Source: Acidobacteriota bacterium
Lineage (GTDB): Bacteria > Acidobacteriota > Terriglobia > Terriglobales > Acidobacteriaceae
DNA: 64,000 nt
Assembly (NCBI GenBank): GCA_003225075.1
Contig: QIAP01000074.1
Location: 1-64,000, forward strand
Reading direction: 5' to 3'
Shown: piece after piece, positions 56,874 to 64,000 of the stretch
Numbering within the stretch: position 1 is the first letter of the stretch
Layout of the letters: each line of letters begins with the position of its first letter
Position numbers and translations under genes: made by a program
Notes under the pieces: model-generated
Databases searched by the model: none
What the model was told of the DNA's origin: nothing
The model's input: the letters and a program-made list of their open reading frames with translations, nothing else

Positions 56874-57731
56874 CTACTGCATAAACTCGGCTGGTCTTCC
56901 AGTAAGACGCTCGATGCGTTTCGCAATCGGAGGGTGAGTGGAGAACAAACTGCCAACGTTAACTCCGAGCAGGGGTTGAACGATGAACAAGTGGGCGGTC
57001 GAAGGATTTGCCATCATGGGTACGCGGCGGGAATAGGCATCCAGCTTGGCCAGCGCGCTGGCCAGGGCGTAGGGATTGCCGGTGTAGTGAGCACCACTGG
57101 AGTCGGCTTCGTATTCTCGTGAACGCGACACTGCTAACTGGATCAGCATGGCGGCAATAGGCGCGAGGATCAGCATGAGGAGCGCGGCAAATCCTCCGCC
57201 ACGATCGCGATTGTCACGATCCATACCGCCGAAGATCATGGCGAATTTGCCCATCTGCGCGAGGTAGGTAATGGCACCGGCAATCGTAGCCGCGATAGAG
57301 CTGATGAGAATGTCACGGTTGCGCACGTGTCCCAACTCGTGGGCCAGCACGCCTTCCAATTCTTCGTCATTCAGCAAGTTGAGAATGCCTTGGGTGACAG
57401 CTACCGAAGCGTGCGAAGGGCTACGGCCGGTGGCGAACGCGTTGGGAGAGTCGGTCGGAATCACGTAAATCTTCGGCACTGGAATTCCGATCTTTTGGGC
57501 CAGGCGTTCCACAACGCCATAGACCCGGGGTAATTCCTCGCGGGTCACGGGCTGGGCACGGTACATACTGAGGGCGATCTTGTCCGAGAAGAAGTAAGAG
57601 ACGAAATTCAACACCGCAGCAAAGATCAGGGCAAATAGCATGCCCCGTTCTCCGCCGAAGGCTCGTCCGATGAACAAAAGCAGCAGCGTCAGTCCCGTTA
57701 GAAGTAGCGCAGTTTTGAAGGCGTTGCCCAT
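56874..57731 (-). CDS. htpX: Membrane zinc metalloprotease HtpX
   Basis: HtpX degrades misfolded membrane proteins. The 285-residue protein has two N-terminal helices (8-25, 32-48), the zinc motif 'HELGH' at 131-135, two further helices, and '[13 protein letters not shown]' giving the third zinc ligand. Normal length for the family. It is co-directional with moxR (164 bases downstream) and with the ccm-linked operon upstream. Confidence 0.95.
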   Translation of the reverse strand: MGNAFKTALLLTGLTLLLLFIGRAFGGERGMLFALIFAAVLNFVSYFFSDKIALSMYRAQPVTREELPRVYGVVERLAQKIGIPVPKIYVIPTDSPNAFATGRSPSHASVAVTQGILNLLNDEELEGVLAHELGHVRNRDILISSIAATIAGAITYLAQMGKFAMIFGGMDRDNRDRGGGFAALLMLILAPIAAMLIQLAVSRSREYEADSSGAHYTGNPYALASALAKLDAYSRRVPMMANPSTAHLFIVQPLLGVNVGSLFSTHPPIAKRIERLTGRPAEFMQ

Positions 57732-57804
57732 TAGTTATTGGATGTTATGGCTCCGGACACGATTCAGCCAAAGATAGAGAGTGGTTAAGGGAGCTACCCG
57801 ACGA

Positions 57805-59109
57805 TTAAACTTTCTGCGTCTCGCGCTTGATGGCGCGTTCGAGGGTCTGGTCGAGGGCGGCTTTAGCCTTTTCGTATTCCTCCGCGGAGACGCGTCCTAG
57901 TTTGCGGTCAACTTCGAGCTGGAAGATTTCTTCTTTCAAAGCTTCAAGCAGCATTCCTGTGCGGCCAGCTACCGCGCGACGCCGAGCCCGGGCGCTATCG
58001 GAAGGCGGAATTTCGAAGTCGGTCGCAGGAGCGGATCCAGCTCGGGCTACGGCTTGCTGACGTGTGGTCACGTAAAAGGCGCCGATTGCCAACAACGCGG
58101 CGCATCCACCCAGAATGTACCAGCGGTATTTCTGCAAAGGATCGGGAGCGTCGATGGGCGGTCCGAGTCCGCCTCCGGGACGGGAGTCCCGGCCGGTCCT
58201 GGTACTACTGCCCGCTTGGGCTTCGCCCGAACTCTCAGTTTCACCCGCCCCTTGTGCATCCGACGGGAAAACTCCCGTGCCGGCGACCTTGAAAGCCAGC
58301 GGCTGTCCTGGCTCGGTGTTGCTAGCAACCTCGGCAACGGTATCGGGTTGATTCGGGTAAGGTTTCACTTGGAATGATGCGCCACCCACAGCGGCGAACT
58401 GCATCGATTTGGGCAGCATTACTACGAAGTGCTCAAGCGGATAAAGCGACTTGGGATCTAGCGTTGCGTGGCCAGAATAGGGAAGGCTATAAGCGAGTTG
58501 AAACTGAGTTTCGCCGGGCCGCAAGGGAAAAACGAAGGCGTACCGGTTCTTCTCACTCAGCGGGACTGGTGCGGAATTCACTGGCTGGCCACCGGCCGTC
58601 ATAGCGACCGATTCCTCGGTCTTGGCGCCTTCTGGCAGGTAGAACTCAAAATTGTGGTCATTCATCTGGGTGCGCTGCGGGTTCGACTGGTTATTCACCG
58701 CGAACAAACGGATGATTTCGAGTTGATTTTCTTCAGCCTGCACCCGCATGACGTCGGCGGTAACAGTTAGACCATCGATTTTGTTAGCTACATCGAAGAC
58801 TTCGAGGCTGACGGAAGTTGTCGTTGGAGGCGCCATGCGGTGATAAGTCACCCCTTGATGGATGGCGCGAATCAGGTGTGGCGACCCGGCGTCGTCTATG
58901 TTGAAAGTGAAGTTTCCCTGGGCATCGGTCTTGGTGCGGCCCGCTTCCTCCATACCTTGAGCGAGTTTGAGCAGCACCACGTCATCACCAGCCGCTGGCT
59001 TACCGGTGGTGCCGTTCTTGATGGTGCCGGTCAGGGTGGACGACCCAAAGGCCAAGGCGGTGAAAAGGGGCACTAAAGACAGCACGAAAAGTCGCTGCGG
59101 AACTTTCAA
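57805..59109 (-). CDS. Secreted/membrane carboxypeptidase-regulatory-like domain protein
   Basis: The 434-residue protein has a signal peptide ('LFVLSLVPLFTALAFGS'), an N-terminal carboxypeptidase-regulatory-like beta-sandwich ('GTIKNGTTGKPAAGDDVVLL', 'TDAQGNFTFNI'), a beta-rich middle, a Gly/Ser-rich linker, one transmembrane helix ('WYILGGCAALLAIGAFYVT') and a C-terminal coiled-coil ('EALKEEIFQLEVDRKLGRVS'). The start is TTG, overlapping the stop of the upstream gene (TTGA), so it is translationally coupled to the cytochrome maturation operon. It may act in envelope assembly of that operon's product; not tested. Confidence 0.68.
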   Translation of the reverse strand: MKVPQRLFVLSLVPLFTALAFGSSTLTGTIKNGTTGKPAAGDDVVLLKLAQGMEEAGRTKTDAQGNFTFNIDDAGSPHLIRAIHQGVTYHRMAPPTTTSVSLEVFDVANKIDGLTVTADVMRVQAEENQLEIIRLFAVNNQSNPQRTQMNDHNFEFYLPEGAKTEESVAMTAGGQPVNSAPVPLSEKNRYAFVFPLRPGETQFQLAYSLPYSGHATLDPKSLYPLEHFVVMLPKSMQFAAVGGASFQVKPYPNQPDTVAEVASNTEPGQPLAFKVAGTGVFPSDAQGAGETESSGEAQAGSSTRTGRDSRPGGGLGPPIDAPDPLQKYRWYILGGCAALLAIGAFYVTTRQQAVARAGSAPATDFEIPPSDSARARRRAVAGRTGMLLEALKEEIFQLEVDRKLGRVSAEEYEKAKAALDQTLERAIKRETQKV

Positions 59110-59414
59110 ACTCGCATTCCTTTTCTTTCAGCGGGTGGCGACGACGCAGTAATTCGTTCCAAACGAGAAATCTCAGCCAGAACGGAGGCGGCTTCCTCCT
59201 CCAGAGAAGCTTTCATGGACTGGTAATCAACTTCGGGAAGCTTGCCCGCCTTGTACTCGAAATTCAAGTCGCGGAGATTTTCGTAAACCACATCTTTGCG
59301 CTCGCGCAGGTACGCTACCCGGGTCTTCTCCGGAGCGATCAGCAATTCGCCCGGCATATAAAAGACATAAAAGAGGACGGCGACGGTGAAAAGAGCACAG
59401 ATAAAGAGGATCAT
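59106..59414 (-). CDS. CcmI-like membrane-anchored protein
   Basis: The 102-residue product from ATG 59414 has one N-terminal helix ('ILFICALFTVAVLFYVFYMP') and a helical coiled region ('AYLRERKDVVYENLRDLNFE', 'MKASLEEEAASVLAEISRLE'). This is like the first part of CcmI/CycH, which recruits apocytochrome c. The ATG overlaps the ccmH stop (ATGA). The long TPR domain of enteric CcmI is absent. The role is inferred from position and shape. Confidence 0.62.
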   Translation of the reverse strand: MILFICALFTVAVLFYVFYMPGELLIAPEKTRVAYLRERKDVVYENLRDLNFEYKAGKLPEVDYQSMKASLEEEAASVLAEISRLERITASSPPAERKGMRV

Positions 59415-59893
59415 GTTTCCGTCTCCTTCTGTGCCTGCTCGCGGAAATGTTCTAGCTGAGTGCCACTCACACGAGGCAGCGCCCCTGCGGGAACCGGTGC
59501 CGGGCGCATCTTCCACGTTCGCACCACAATGACAACTGTTGCCAGGCCAAGCACCAGCACAAGATAGGGCATCACCCAGGCGACACGATTAAACCCAGTC
59601 GCGGTGGGCGCGATTAAGACCGTCGGACCGTATTTCTGGACAAAGGCCTGCAAGGTCAAATCGTCGCTCTCGCCGCGATCCACCGAAGCGGCCAATTCCG
59701 CCCGCATGTGGCTGGAATAAGTACAGCCCACGTGGTTGCACTCCAGCAAGACCTGATTGCACCCCCCGCAAATGCACTTTACCTTGTGACCAAGGCTTTG
59801 AAAGCGAGCATCCTGGTCAGTGCCCAGCAATATGAACACAAGCGAGACAAGCAGAGTCAAATGCAGCACACGTTTTAAGAAATATCGCGGCAC
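59411..59893 (-). CDS. ccmH: Cytochrome c maturation protein CcmH
   Basis: CcmH reduces the apocytochrome c CxxCH cysteines before haem ligation. The 160-residue protein has a signal/anchor ('VLHLTLLVSLVFILLG'), the redox motif 'KCICGGCNQVLLECNH' (the usual form is RCxVCQ, here more cysteine-rich), a three-helix region and a C-terminal helix ('MPYLVLVLGLATVVIVVRTW'). The start is GTG at 59893, sharing its first base with the ccmF stop (TAGTG), so the two are translationally coupled. Confidence 0.86.
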   Translation of the reverse strand: MPRYFLKRVLHLTLLVSLVFILLGTDQDARFQSLGHKVKCICGGCNQVLLECNHVGCTYSSHMRAELAASVDRGESDDLTLQAFVQKYGPTVLIAPTATGFNRVAWVMPYLVLVLGLATVVIVVRTWKMRPAPVPAGALPRVSGTQLEHFREQAQKETET

Positions 59894-61905
59894 TAATCAC
59901 CTGCTCCCACCGGGGCTGCTTGCACCCGAACCGGCGCGGGCACGCGCACCGGAACAGCATTTGGAATCAGCGCAATCACCGTGCCGCAAATCATGATCCA
60001 CACCCCTACCCATATCCACATCACCAAGGGATTTAAGTGGACCTTGATAATCGGCCGGCCCGTTTCTTGATTCAGGCCCTCGTAGACGAGATACAAGTCC
60101 TCTTTGAAAGTGGAACGATTGGCCACGATGGTTGATGTCTGTTGGCTGGCGTTGTAGAAGCGCCGCTCGGGATAGAGCGTATCGATCTGCCGGCCGCCCT
60201 TAAAAACGTCAATGATGGCCCACTCGCTGGCGTAGTTGGGCTTGTACTCCTGAGTATAGGAACGGCAGACCAGAGTGTAGCCGCCGAGCGCCATCCTGTC
60301 CCCATAACCCATCTCCTGTTCTTTGTCTTGATTAAAAGCCGCGCCGGCGAAGCCGATCATGATGACGATTACTCCAAAGTGAACGATGTAGCCGCCGTAG
60401 CGCCGGGTGTTGCGGTGCGCCAGGTGGACCATCGAGGCGAACAGGTTTTGTCTAGTGTGGCGGCTGATCACCCGGCCGCCGCGGATGAATTCCGAAATCA
60501 CGGTCAGCGCGACCAGCACGGAAAGCGCGATCGTCATCAATGAATAAAGATAGGAACTGTCCTTCCACGGACGCAGGCCCAAGGCGATCAGCAACACAAC
60601 AGTTGCGAGAGATCCGATCGCAGGCCACAAAAAATTGCGTTTCAAGCTCTCGAGCGATGTCTTTCGCCACGCCAGAAGCGGGCCAACCGCGGTGAGAAGC
60701 AAGAGCAGGAGAGCGACTGGCACATTCACACGATTGAAAAAGGGCGCCCCGACAGTCACCTTAGTTCCCTGAACCCACTCAGAGAGCACTGGAAAGAGTG
60801 TGCCCCACAAGACCGTGAAACAGGCCACCAGCAGAAGAAGATTGTTAAAAAGAAAGCTTGACTCGCGCGAAACCAGCGATTCCAGTTTGTGCTCACTGCT
60901 CAGATGAGACCGGTTCTTGATGAAAGAAACCAGGCACACCACAAACGTCAGCGCAAGAAATGCGACAAACCAATCACCGATCGAAGATTGGGCAAAAGCG
61001 TGCACTGAGCTGACAACACCGCTGCGCGTCAGAAATGTGCCGAAGATCGACAGCAGGAACGTGGCGAAGATGAGCCACATGTTCCACACTTTCAACATCC
61101 CCCGCTTTTCCTGCATCATTACGGAATGCAGGAAGGCTGTGCCCGTCAACCAAGGCATCAGCGAGGCATTTTCAACAGGATCCCAGCCCCAGTAGCCGCC
61201 CCAGCCCAGCACGGAATACGCCCAATGCGCGCCGAGAAAAACCCCGCAGGTTAGAAATCCCCAAGTCACCATGGTCCAACGGCGGGTGATGTGGATCCAT
61301 TTTTCCCCTGGGTATCGCATAATAAGCGCTCCCAGCGCGAAAGCGAACGGCACGGTGAAACCCACATAGCCCAGGTACAGCATGGGTGGATGGATGACCA
61401 TCTCTGGATATTGCAGCAATGGGTTAAGCCCGTTGCCATCGCTAGGCAGAGAACCCTGCATAATGGCGAAGGGATGCGCCGCAAAGTTCAGCAGAAGAAG
61501 AAAAAATACCTGGACAGCGGCGATGATGACTGAAGCATGTGCGAAAAGTCGCGAATCGGTTTTGTGCCGGAGCCGCAAAACCAGGCCGTAGCTGGCTAGC
61601 AGCAAGGACCAGAACAGCAGCGAACCTTCCTGGCCTGACCACAGAGTAGCAAACTTGTAAGGCGCCGGCAGATCACGATTGCTGTGATGGAAGATGTAGG
61701 CAATGGAAAAGTCGTCACTGAAGGCTGCGGTAACCAGGACCACGGCTGCGAGCACCACTGCGGCAAAGGTCGCGATCCCAGCCCGGCGCGCCGTTTCGCC
61801 CAATCGTTCGGATCCGTCGTGCAGCAGGGCGATCAATCCCGCCACGAAGGAATAGCCACTGAGGGCTAAAGCGAGCAAGAGCGCATAACTGCCTATCTGT
61901 GGCAT
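59893..61905 (-). CDS. ccmF: Cytochrome c haem lyase subunit CcmF
   Basis: CcmF (670 residues) ligates haem to apocytochrome c. It has about fourteen to fifteen helices, the tryptophan-rich haem-handling WWD motif ('GWGGYWGWDPVENASLMPW'), flanking histidines ('QYPEMVIHPPMLYLG', 'AFLHSVMMQ'), and a C-terminal periplasmic domain ('RRFYNASQQTSTIVANRSTF'). It heads the operon ccmF-ccmH-CcmI-like-57805. ccmABCDE are not in the window. Confidence 0.95.
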   Translation of the reverse strand: MPQIGSYALLLALALSGYSFVAGLIALLHDGSERLGETARRAGIATFAAVVLAAVVLVTAAFSDDFSIAYIFHHSNRDLPAPYKFATLWSGQEGSLLFWSLLLASYGLVLRLRHKTDSRLFAHASVIIAAVQVFFLLLLNFAAHPFAIMQGSLPSDGNGLNPLLQYPEMVIHPPMLYLGYVGFTVPFAFALGALIMRYPGEKWIHITRRWTMVTWGFLTCGVFLGAHWAYSVLGWGGYWGWDPVENASLMPWLTGTAFLHSVMMQEKRGMLKVWNMWLIFATFLLSIFGTFLTRSGVVSSVHAFAQSSIGDWFVAFLALTFVVCLVSFIKNRSHLSSEHKLESLVSRESSFLFNNLLLLVACFTVLWGTLFPVLSEWVQGTKVTVGAPFFNRVNVPVALLLLLLTAVGPLLAWRKTSLESLKRNFLWPAIGSLATVVLLIALGLRPWKDSSYLYSLMTIALSVLVALTVISEFIRGGRVISRHTRQNLFASMVHLAHRNTRRYGGYIVHFGVIVIMIGFAGAAFNQDKEQEMGYGDRMALGGYTLVCRSYTQEYKPNYASEWAIIDVFKGGRQIDTLYPERRFYNASQQTSTIVANRSTFKEDLYLVYEGLNQETGRPIIKVHLNPLVMWIWVGVWIMICGTVIALIPNAVPVRVPAPVRVQAAPVGAGD

Positions 61906-61920
61906 GAGGGATACCAGCTA

Positions 61921-62111
61921 TTTTTTCAGAAACCTCAGGCAGAGGCAACTGAGGTCGCCACGCCTGCACGATGCGTAGCGATTATACGCAGGCGCGCCAA
62001 ACCGCTCGAATCAGCCCAGCAGTGGCGGCAGCAGGCTGCGGGACAGTCAGGGAAATCCTGATGGATTTGTTCAGGCCAGCCTGACTCACAACAAGGACAA
62101 TCGAACGGCTT
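61921..62111 (-). other. In-frame Cys-rich segment after the DUF2934 stop codon
   Basis: Immediately after the TAG (62112-62114) and in the same frame the sequence reads 'KPFDCPCCESGWPEQIHQDF' and then 'PDCPAACCRHCWA', with eight cysteines in about 30 residues and a zinc-ribbon-like spacing. No start codon lies between the stop and the cysteines, so it can only be made by readthrough, or it is the relic of a longer gene cut by a nonsense mutation. Confidence 0.35.
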
Positions 62112-62360
62112 CTAGGCGCTCTGCTGCTCACTGTAGCGCGACAGGATCTCGCGCTCCGCGATCAGCCAATCCTCGTGCTCATGTCCGGATTGACATCCGC
62201 GCTGCTCATAAAGTTCATAGGCGCGACGGCGGATTTCGTCTTCCAGATTGATAGGCACAACGTGCTTCTTCACGTCCGCCGTGAACTGTATTTCTGTAGG
62301 TACGGACGTTTGCTTGCTGCCGTTGATGGGGTTAGTGCGTGGGGTTTTTGCTCTGGCCAT
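62112..62360 (-). CDS. DUF2934-domain small protein
   Basis: The 82-residue protein from ATG 62360 ('MARAKTPRTNP') has a disordered N-terminus and the DUF2934 motif 'IRRRAYELYEQRGCQSGHEH' followed by 'EDWLIAEREIL'. The family is widespread in soil bacteria; function unknown. The frame remains open after its TAG stop and encodes a cysteine-rich segment, listed separately. Confidence 0.86.
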   Translation of the reverse strand: MARAKTPRTNPINGSKQTSVPTEIQFTADVKKHVVPINLEDEIRRRAYELYEQRGCQSGHEHEDWLIAEREILSRYSEQQSA

Positions 62361-62551
62361 ATTAGGGTACTCCTTACAAATACCTAGATTAAGTAATGGG
62401 TCGAATTGATGAATGAGCCACATACACGCTGACCTCAGATTTACGCGGGTCCCAGGTTAATTTTTAGCGGATACAAATAATATAAACCGAATCGCTGTGG
62501 TTGTGTGAGGTTGTAGATTATTTTTTTGTTAAAAACTGCGGTAGGGAGAAA

Positions 62552-64000
62552 TTAGTGAAAATCATGCGAGGTGGTTGCAGCGCCGGTAACGGATAGAGGA
62601 AACACACGTTCGGCCTTTACTGAAATAACGTTGTCTTGATTTTGCAGAATGCCTTCGATCATCAAGAAGCGCTCTGAAGTCACCAGCATACGGTTTTTTT
62701 GTAGTAAATCAGGCCTGAGAATGGCGTTGGCAATGCCGGTTTCGTCCTCCAGGCTGAGGAACACGAATCCATGCGCGGTTCCAGGTCGCTGCCGCGCGAT
62801 CACACATCCACCGATGCGTACGTGCTTTCCATCAGGAATATGACTGAGTTCGCATGCAGATCGAATATCGAGAGTTTTCATCTCAGCGCGGCGGTAAGCC
62901 ATAGGATGGGGACCGACAGTCAGTCCAGTGCCATGGAAATCCGCGATGAGGCGCTCTTCATGGTCCATGGGAAGAAGCGGCGAGGAGGAGTCGGGTTCAG
63001 GCAATTCTTCCAGCAACGGGCCGGAACGACGCACGGCGCGCTCGACCTGCCAGAGGGCGTCGCGGCGGTGAAGTTTAGTGGAGGCGTTGCCGGCTATGTC
63101 TTTATCTCTGCGTTGAAGATGATTCAGTGCACCAATTTCAGCCAGTGCGACCAATTCGGCCTTTCGCAATTCGGGCACTCGTCGAACCAGATCGTGGATG
63201 GAGGCGAACGGGACAATGTTTCGTTCGCGGACCAGCGCCCGCCCAACTTCTTCCCGCAGACCGCGAACGTAACGCAAGCCAAGGCGGAGAGCGAAAGAGT
63301 TTGGGACTTTCTCTTCTGCTTCCAGAGTACACAGCCAATCGGATTTCCTGATGTCGATAGGCAGCGCTTTCAAGCCATGCCGCTGGGCATCGGTTACGAT
63401 CGTTGCCGGGTGATAAAAACCCATAGGCTGATTGTTCAGCAGCGCCGTAGTGAACGCAGCGAGGTAGTGGCATTTCAAGTAAGCACTGGCATAGGCAATC
63501 AGCGCGAAGCTGGCGGCATGGGACTCCGGAAATCCATAAAGCGCGAACGACGTTATCGAAAGAATGATCTGCTCCTGCGCTTCGTGCGAGATGCTGTTGC
63601 GTTGCATACCTGCCCGCAACTTGGCCTCGATCTCCTTCATTCGCTGTTCGGAACGCTTAAATCCCATGGCGCGACGTAATTCTTCCGCCTCGCCTCCACT
63701 GAAATTGGCGGCAATCATCGCCATGCGCAGCAACTGTTCCTGAAAAAGAGGCACACCGAGAGTGCGCTCCAGCACAGGTTCAAGCGAAGGATGCGGATAG
63801 GTAACGGTTTCGCGTCCTTGACGGCGCTTTAGAAAAGGATTCACCATCTGTCCGACAATCGGACCGGGACGGATGATGGCGACCTGCACCACAATGTCGT
63901 AAAAATTCTGCGGGCACAGACGCGGCAGGCAGGACATCTGGGCCCGGCTTTCTATCTGGAACATGCCAACCGTATCGGCCTTCTGAAGAGCAGAGTAGAC
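62552..64000 (-). CDS. dnaE2: Error-prone DNA polymerase DnaE2, C-terminal part
   Basis: This is the 3' end of an alpha-type polymerase; the frame is open to the window edge ('YSALQKADTVGMFQIESRAQ' begins it), so the start is outside. Motifs: 'PGPIVGQMVNPFLKRRQG', 'VPLFQEQLLRMAMIAANFSG', 'RRAMGFKRSEQRM', 'FALYGFPESHAASFALIAYA' and a C-terminal OB domain ('VIARQRPGTAHGFVFLSLED'). These are DnaE2/ImuC rather than DnaE1 features. It normally works with ImuA/ImuB in SOS mutagenesis; neither is in view, and no LexA box can be seen because the promoter is outside. Confidence 0.92.
   Translation of the reverse strand, partial: VYSALQKADTVGMFQIESRAQMSCLPRLCPQNFYDIVVQVAIIRPGPIVGQMVNPFLKRRQGRETVTYPHPSLEPVLERTLGVPLFQEQLLRMAMIAANFSGGEAEELRRAMGFKRSEQRMKEIEAKLRAGMQRNSISHEAQEQIILSITSFALYGFPESHAASFALIAYASAYLKCHYLAAFTTALLNNQPMGFYHPATIVTDAQRHGLKALPIDIRKSDWLCTLEAEEKVPNSFALRLGLRYVRGLREEVGRALVRERNIVPFASIHDLVRRVPELRKAELVALAEIGALNHLQRRDKDIAGNASTKLHRRDALWQVERAVRRSGPLLEELPEPDSSSPLLPMDHEERLIADFHGTGLTVGPHPMAYRRAEMKTLDIRSACELSHIPDGKHVRIGGCVIARQRPGTAHGFVFLSLEDETGIANAILRPDLLQKNRMLVTSERFLMIEGILQNQDNVISVKAERVFPLSVTGAATTSHDFH

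Overview
The window looks like a chromosomal segment of an Acidobacteriota genome, probably soil-type class Terriglobia. The lineage signs are a VWFA-related secreted protein of the acidobacterial type, a DUF2934 protein, many secreted proteins of acidobacterial character, a B12-dependent class II ribonucleotide reductase, a LigD-type ligase region and an error-prone DnaE2. This is inferred from gene content, because no rRNA is present. Housekeeping genes dominate. There is no prophage, CRISPR array or biosynthetic cluster.

Layout. 1-0.7 kb: truncated IS1380-type transposase fused to a scrap of an IPT/TIG gene. 0.9-7.2 kb: amidohydrolase, small PGDYG-like protein, then a promoter with two NrdR-type boxes, a predicted structured leader, a conserved hypothetical and nrdJ. 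7.2-11.5 kb: accessory stretch with a Fic remnant, palindromes, a frameshifted PD-(D/E)XK gene, a deacetylase, a frameshifted membrane-protein gene, a zinc ribbon, OsmC and an orphan HisKA-like protein. 11.7-18.2 kb: tRNA-Leu(CAG), then the aromatic amino acid cluster trpC-trpF-trpB-trpA-aroQ-aroF-tyrA, carrying a 120-bp tandem triplication after aroF. 18.3-26.1 kb: CoA-transferase pair, a damaged dienelactone hydrolase, mtnA, pyrE, a CPBP protease and uvrA. 26.3-31.9 kb: STN-domain protein, split LigD (phosphoesterase + ligase), ABM protein and Nudix. 31.9-32.4 kb: a structured minus-strand transcription unit with a 17-codon ORF. 32.5-42.2 kb: ubiX, a ChaN/TIKI protein, larB, BON protein, purB, a marR gene with a nonsense codon plus ClC channel, a serine protease and glutaredoxin. 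42.2-53.6 kb: clpC, broken lolD, lolC-type permease, secreted propeller, S55 peptidase, VWFA protein and ZIP transporter. 53.6-64 kb: ychF, membrane proteins, moxR, htpX, a translationally coupled ccmF-ccmH cytochrome c maturation operon, a DUF2934 protein and dnaE2 running off the end.

The best candidates for something undescribed are (1) the nrdJ upstream region, where two NrdR-like boxes 30 bp apart sit on a good sigma-70 promoter followed by about 250 nt that can close into a multibranched RNA with two alternative partners for one helix strand, and (2) the independent minus-strand RNA near 32 kb, with promoter, strong ribosome-binding site, 17-codon ORF, a series of hairpins and a terminator. 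A third theme is the number of interrupted genes (PD-(D/E)XK, membrane protein, LigD, LolD, dienelactone hydrolase, MarR). These may be real decay, slippage sites or assembly error, and read-level data would settle which.
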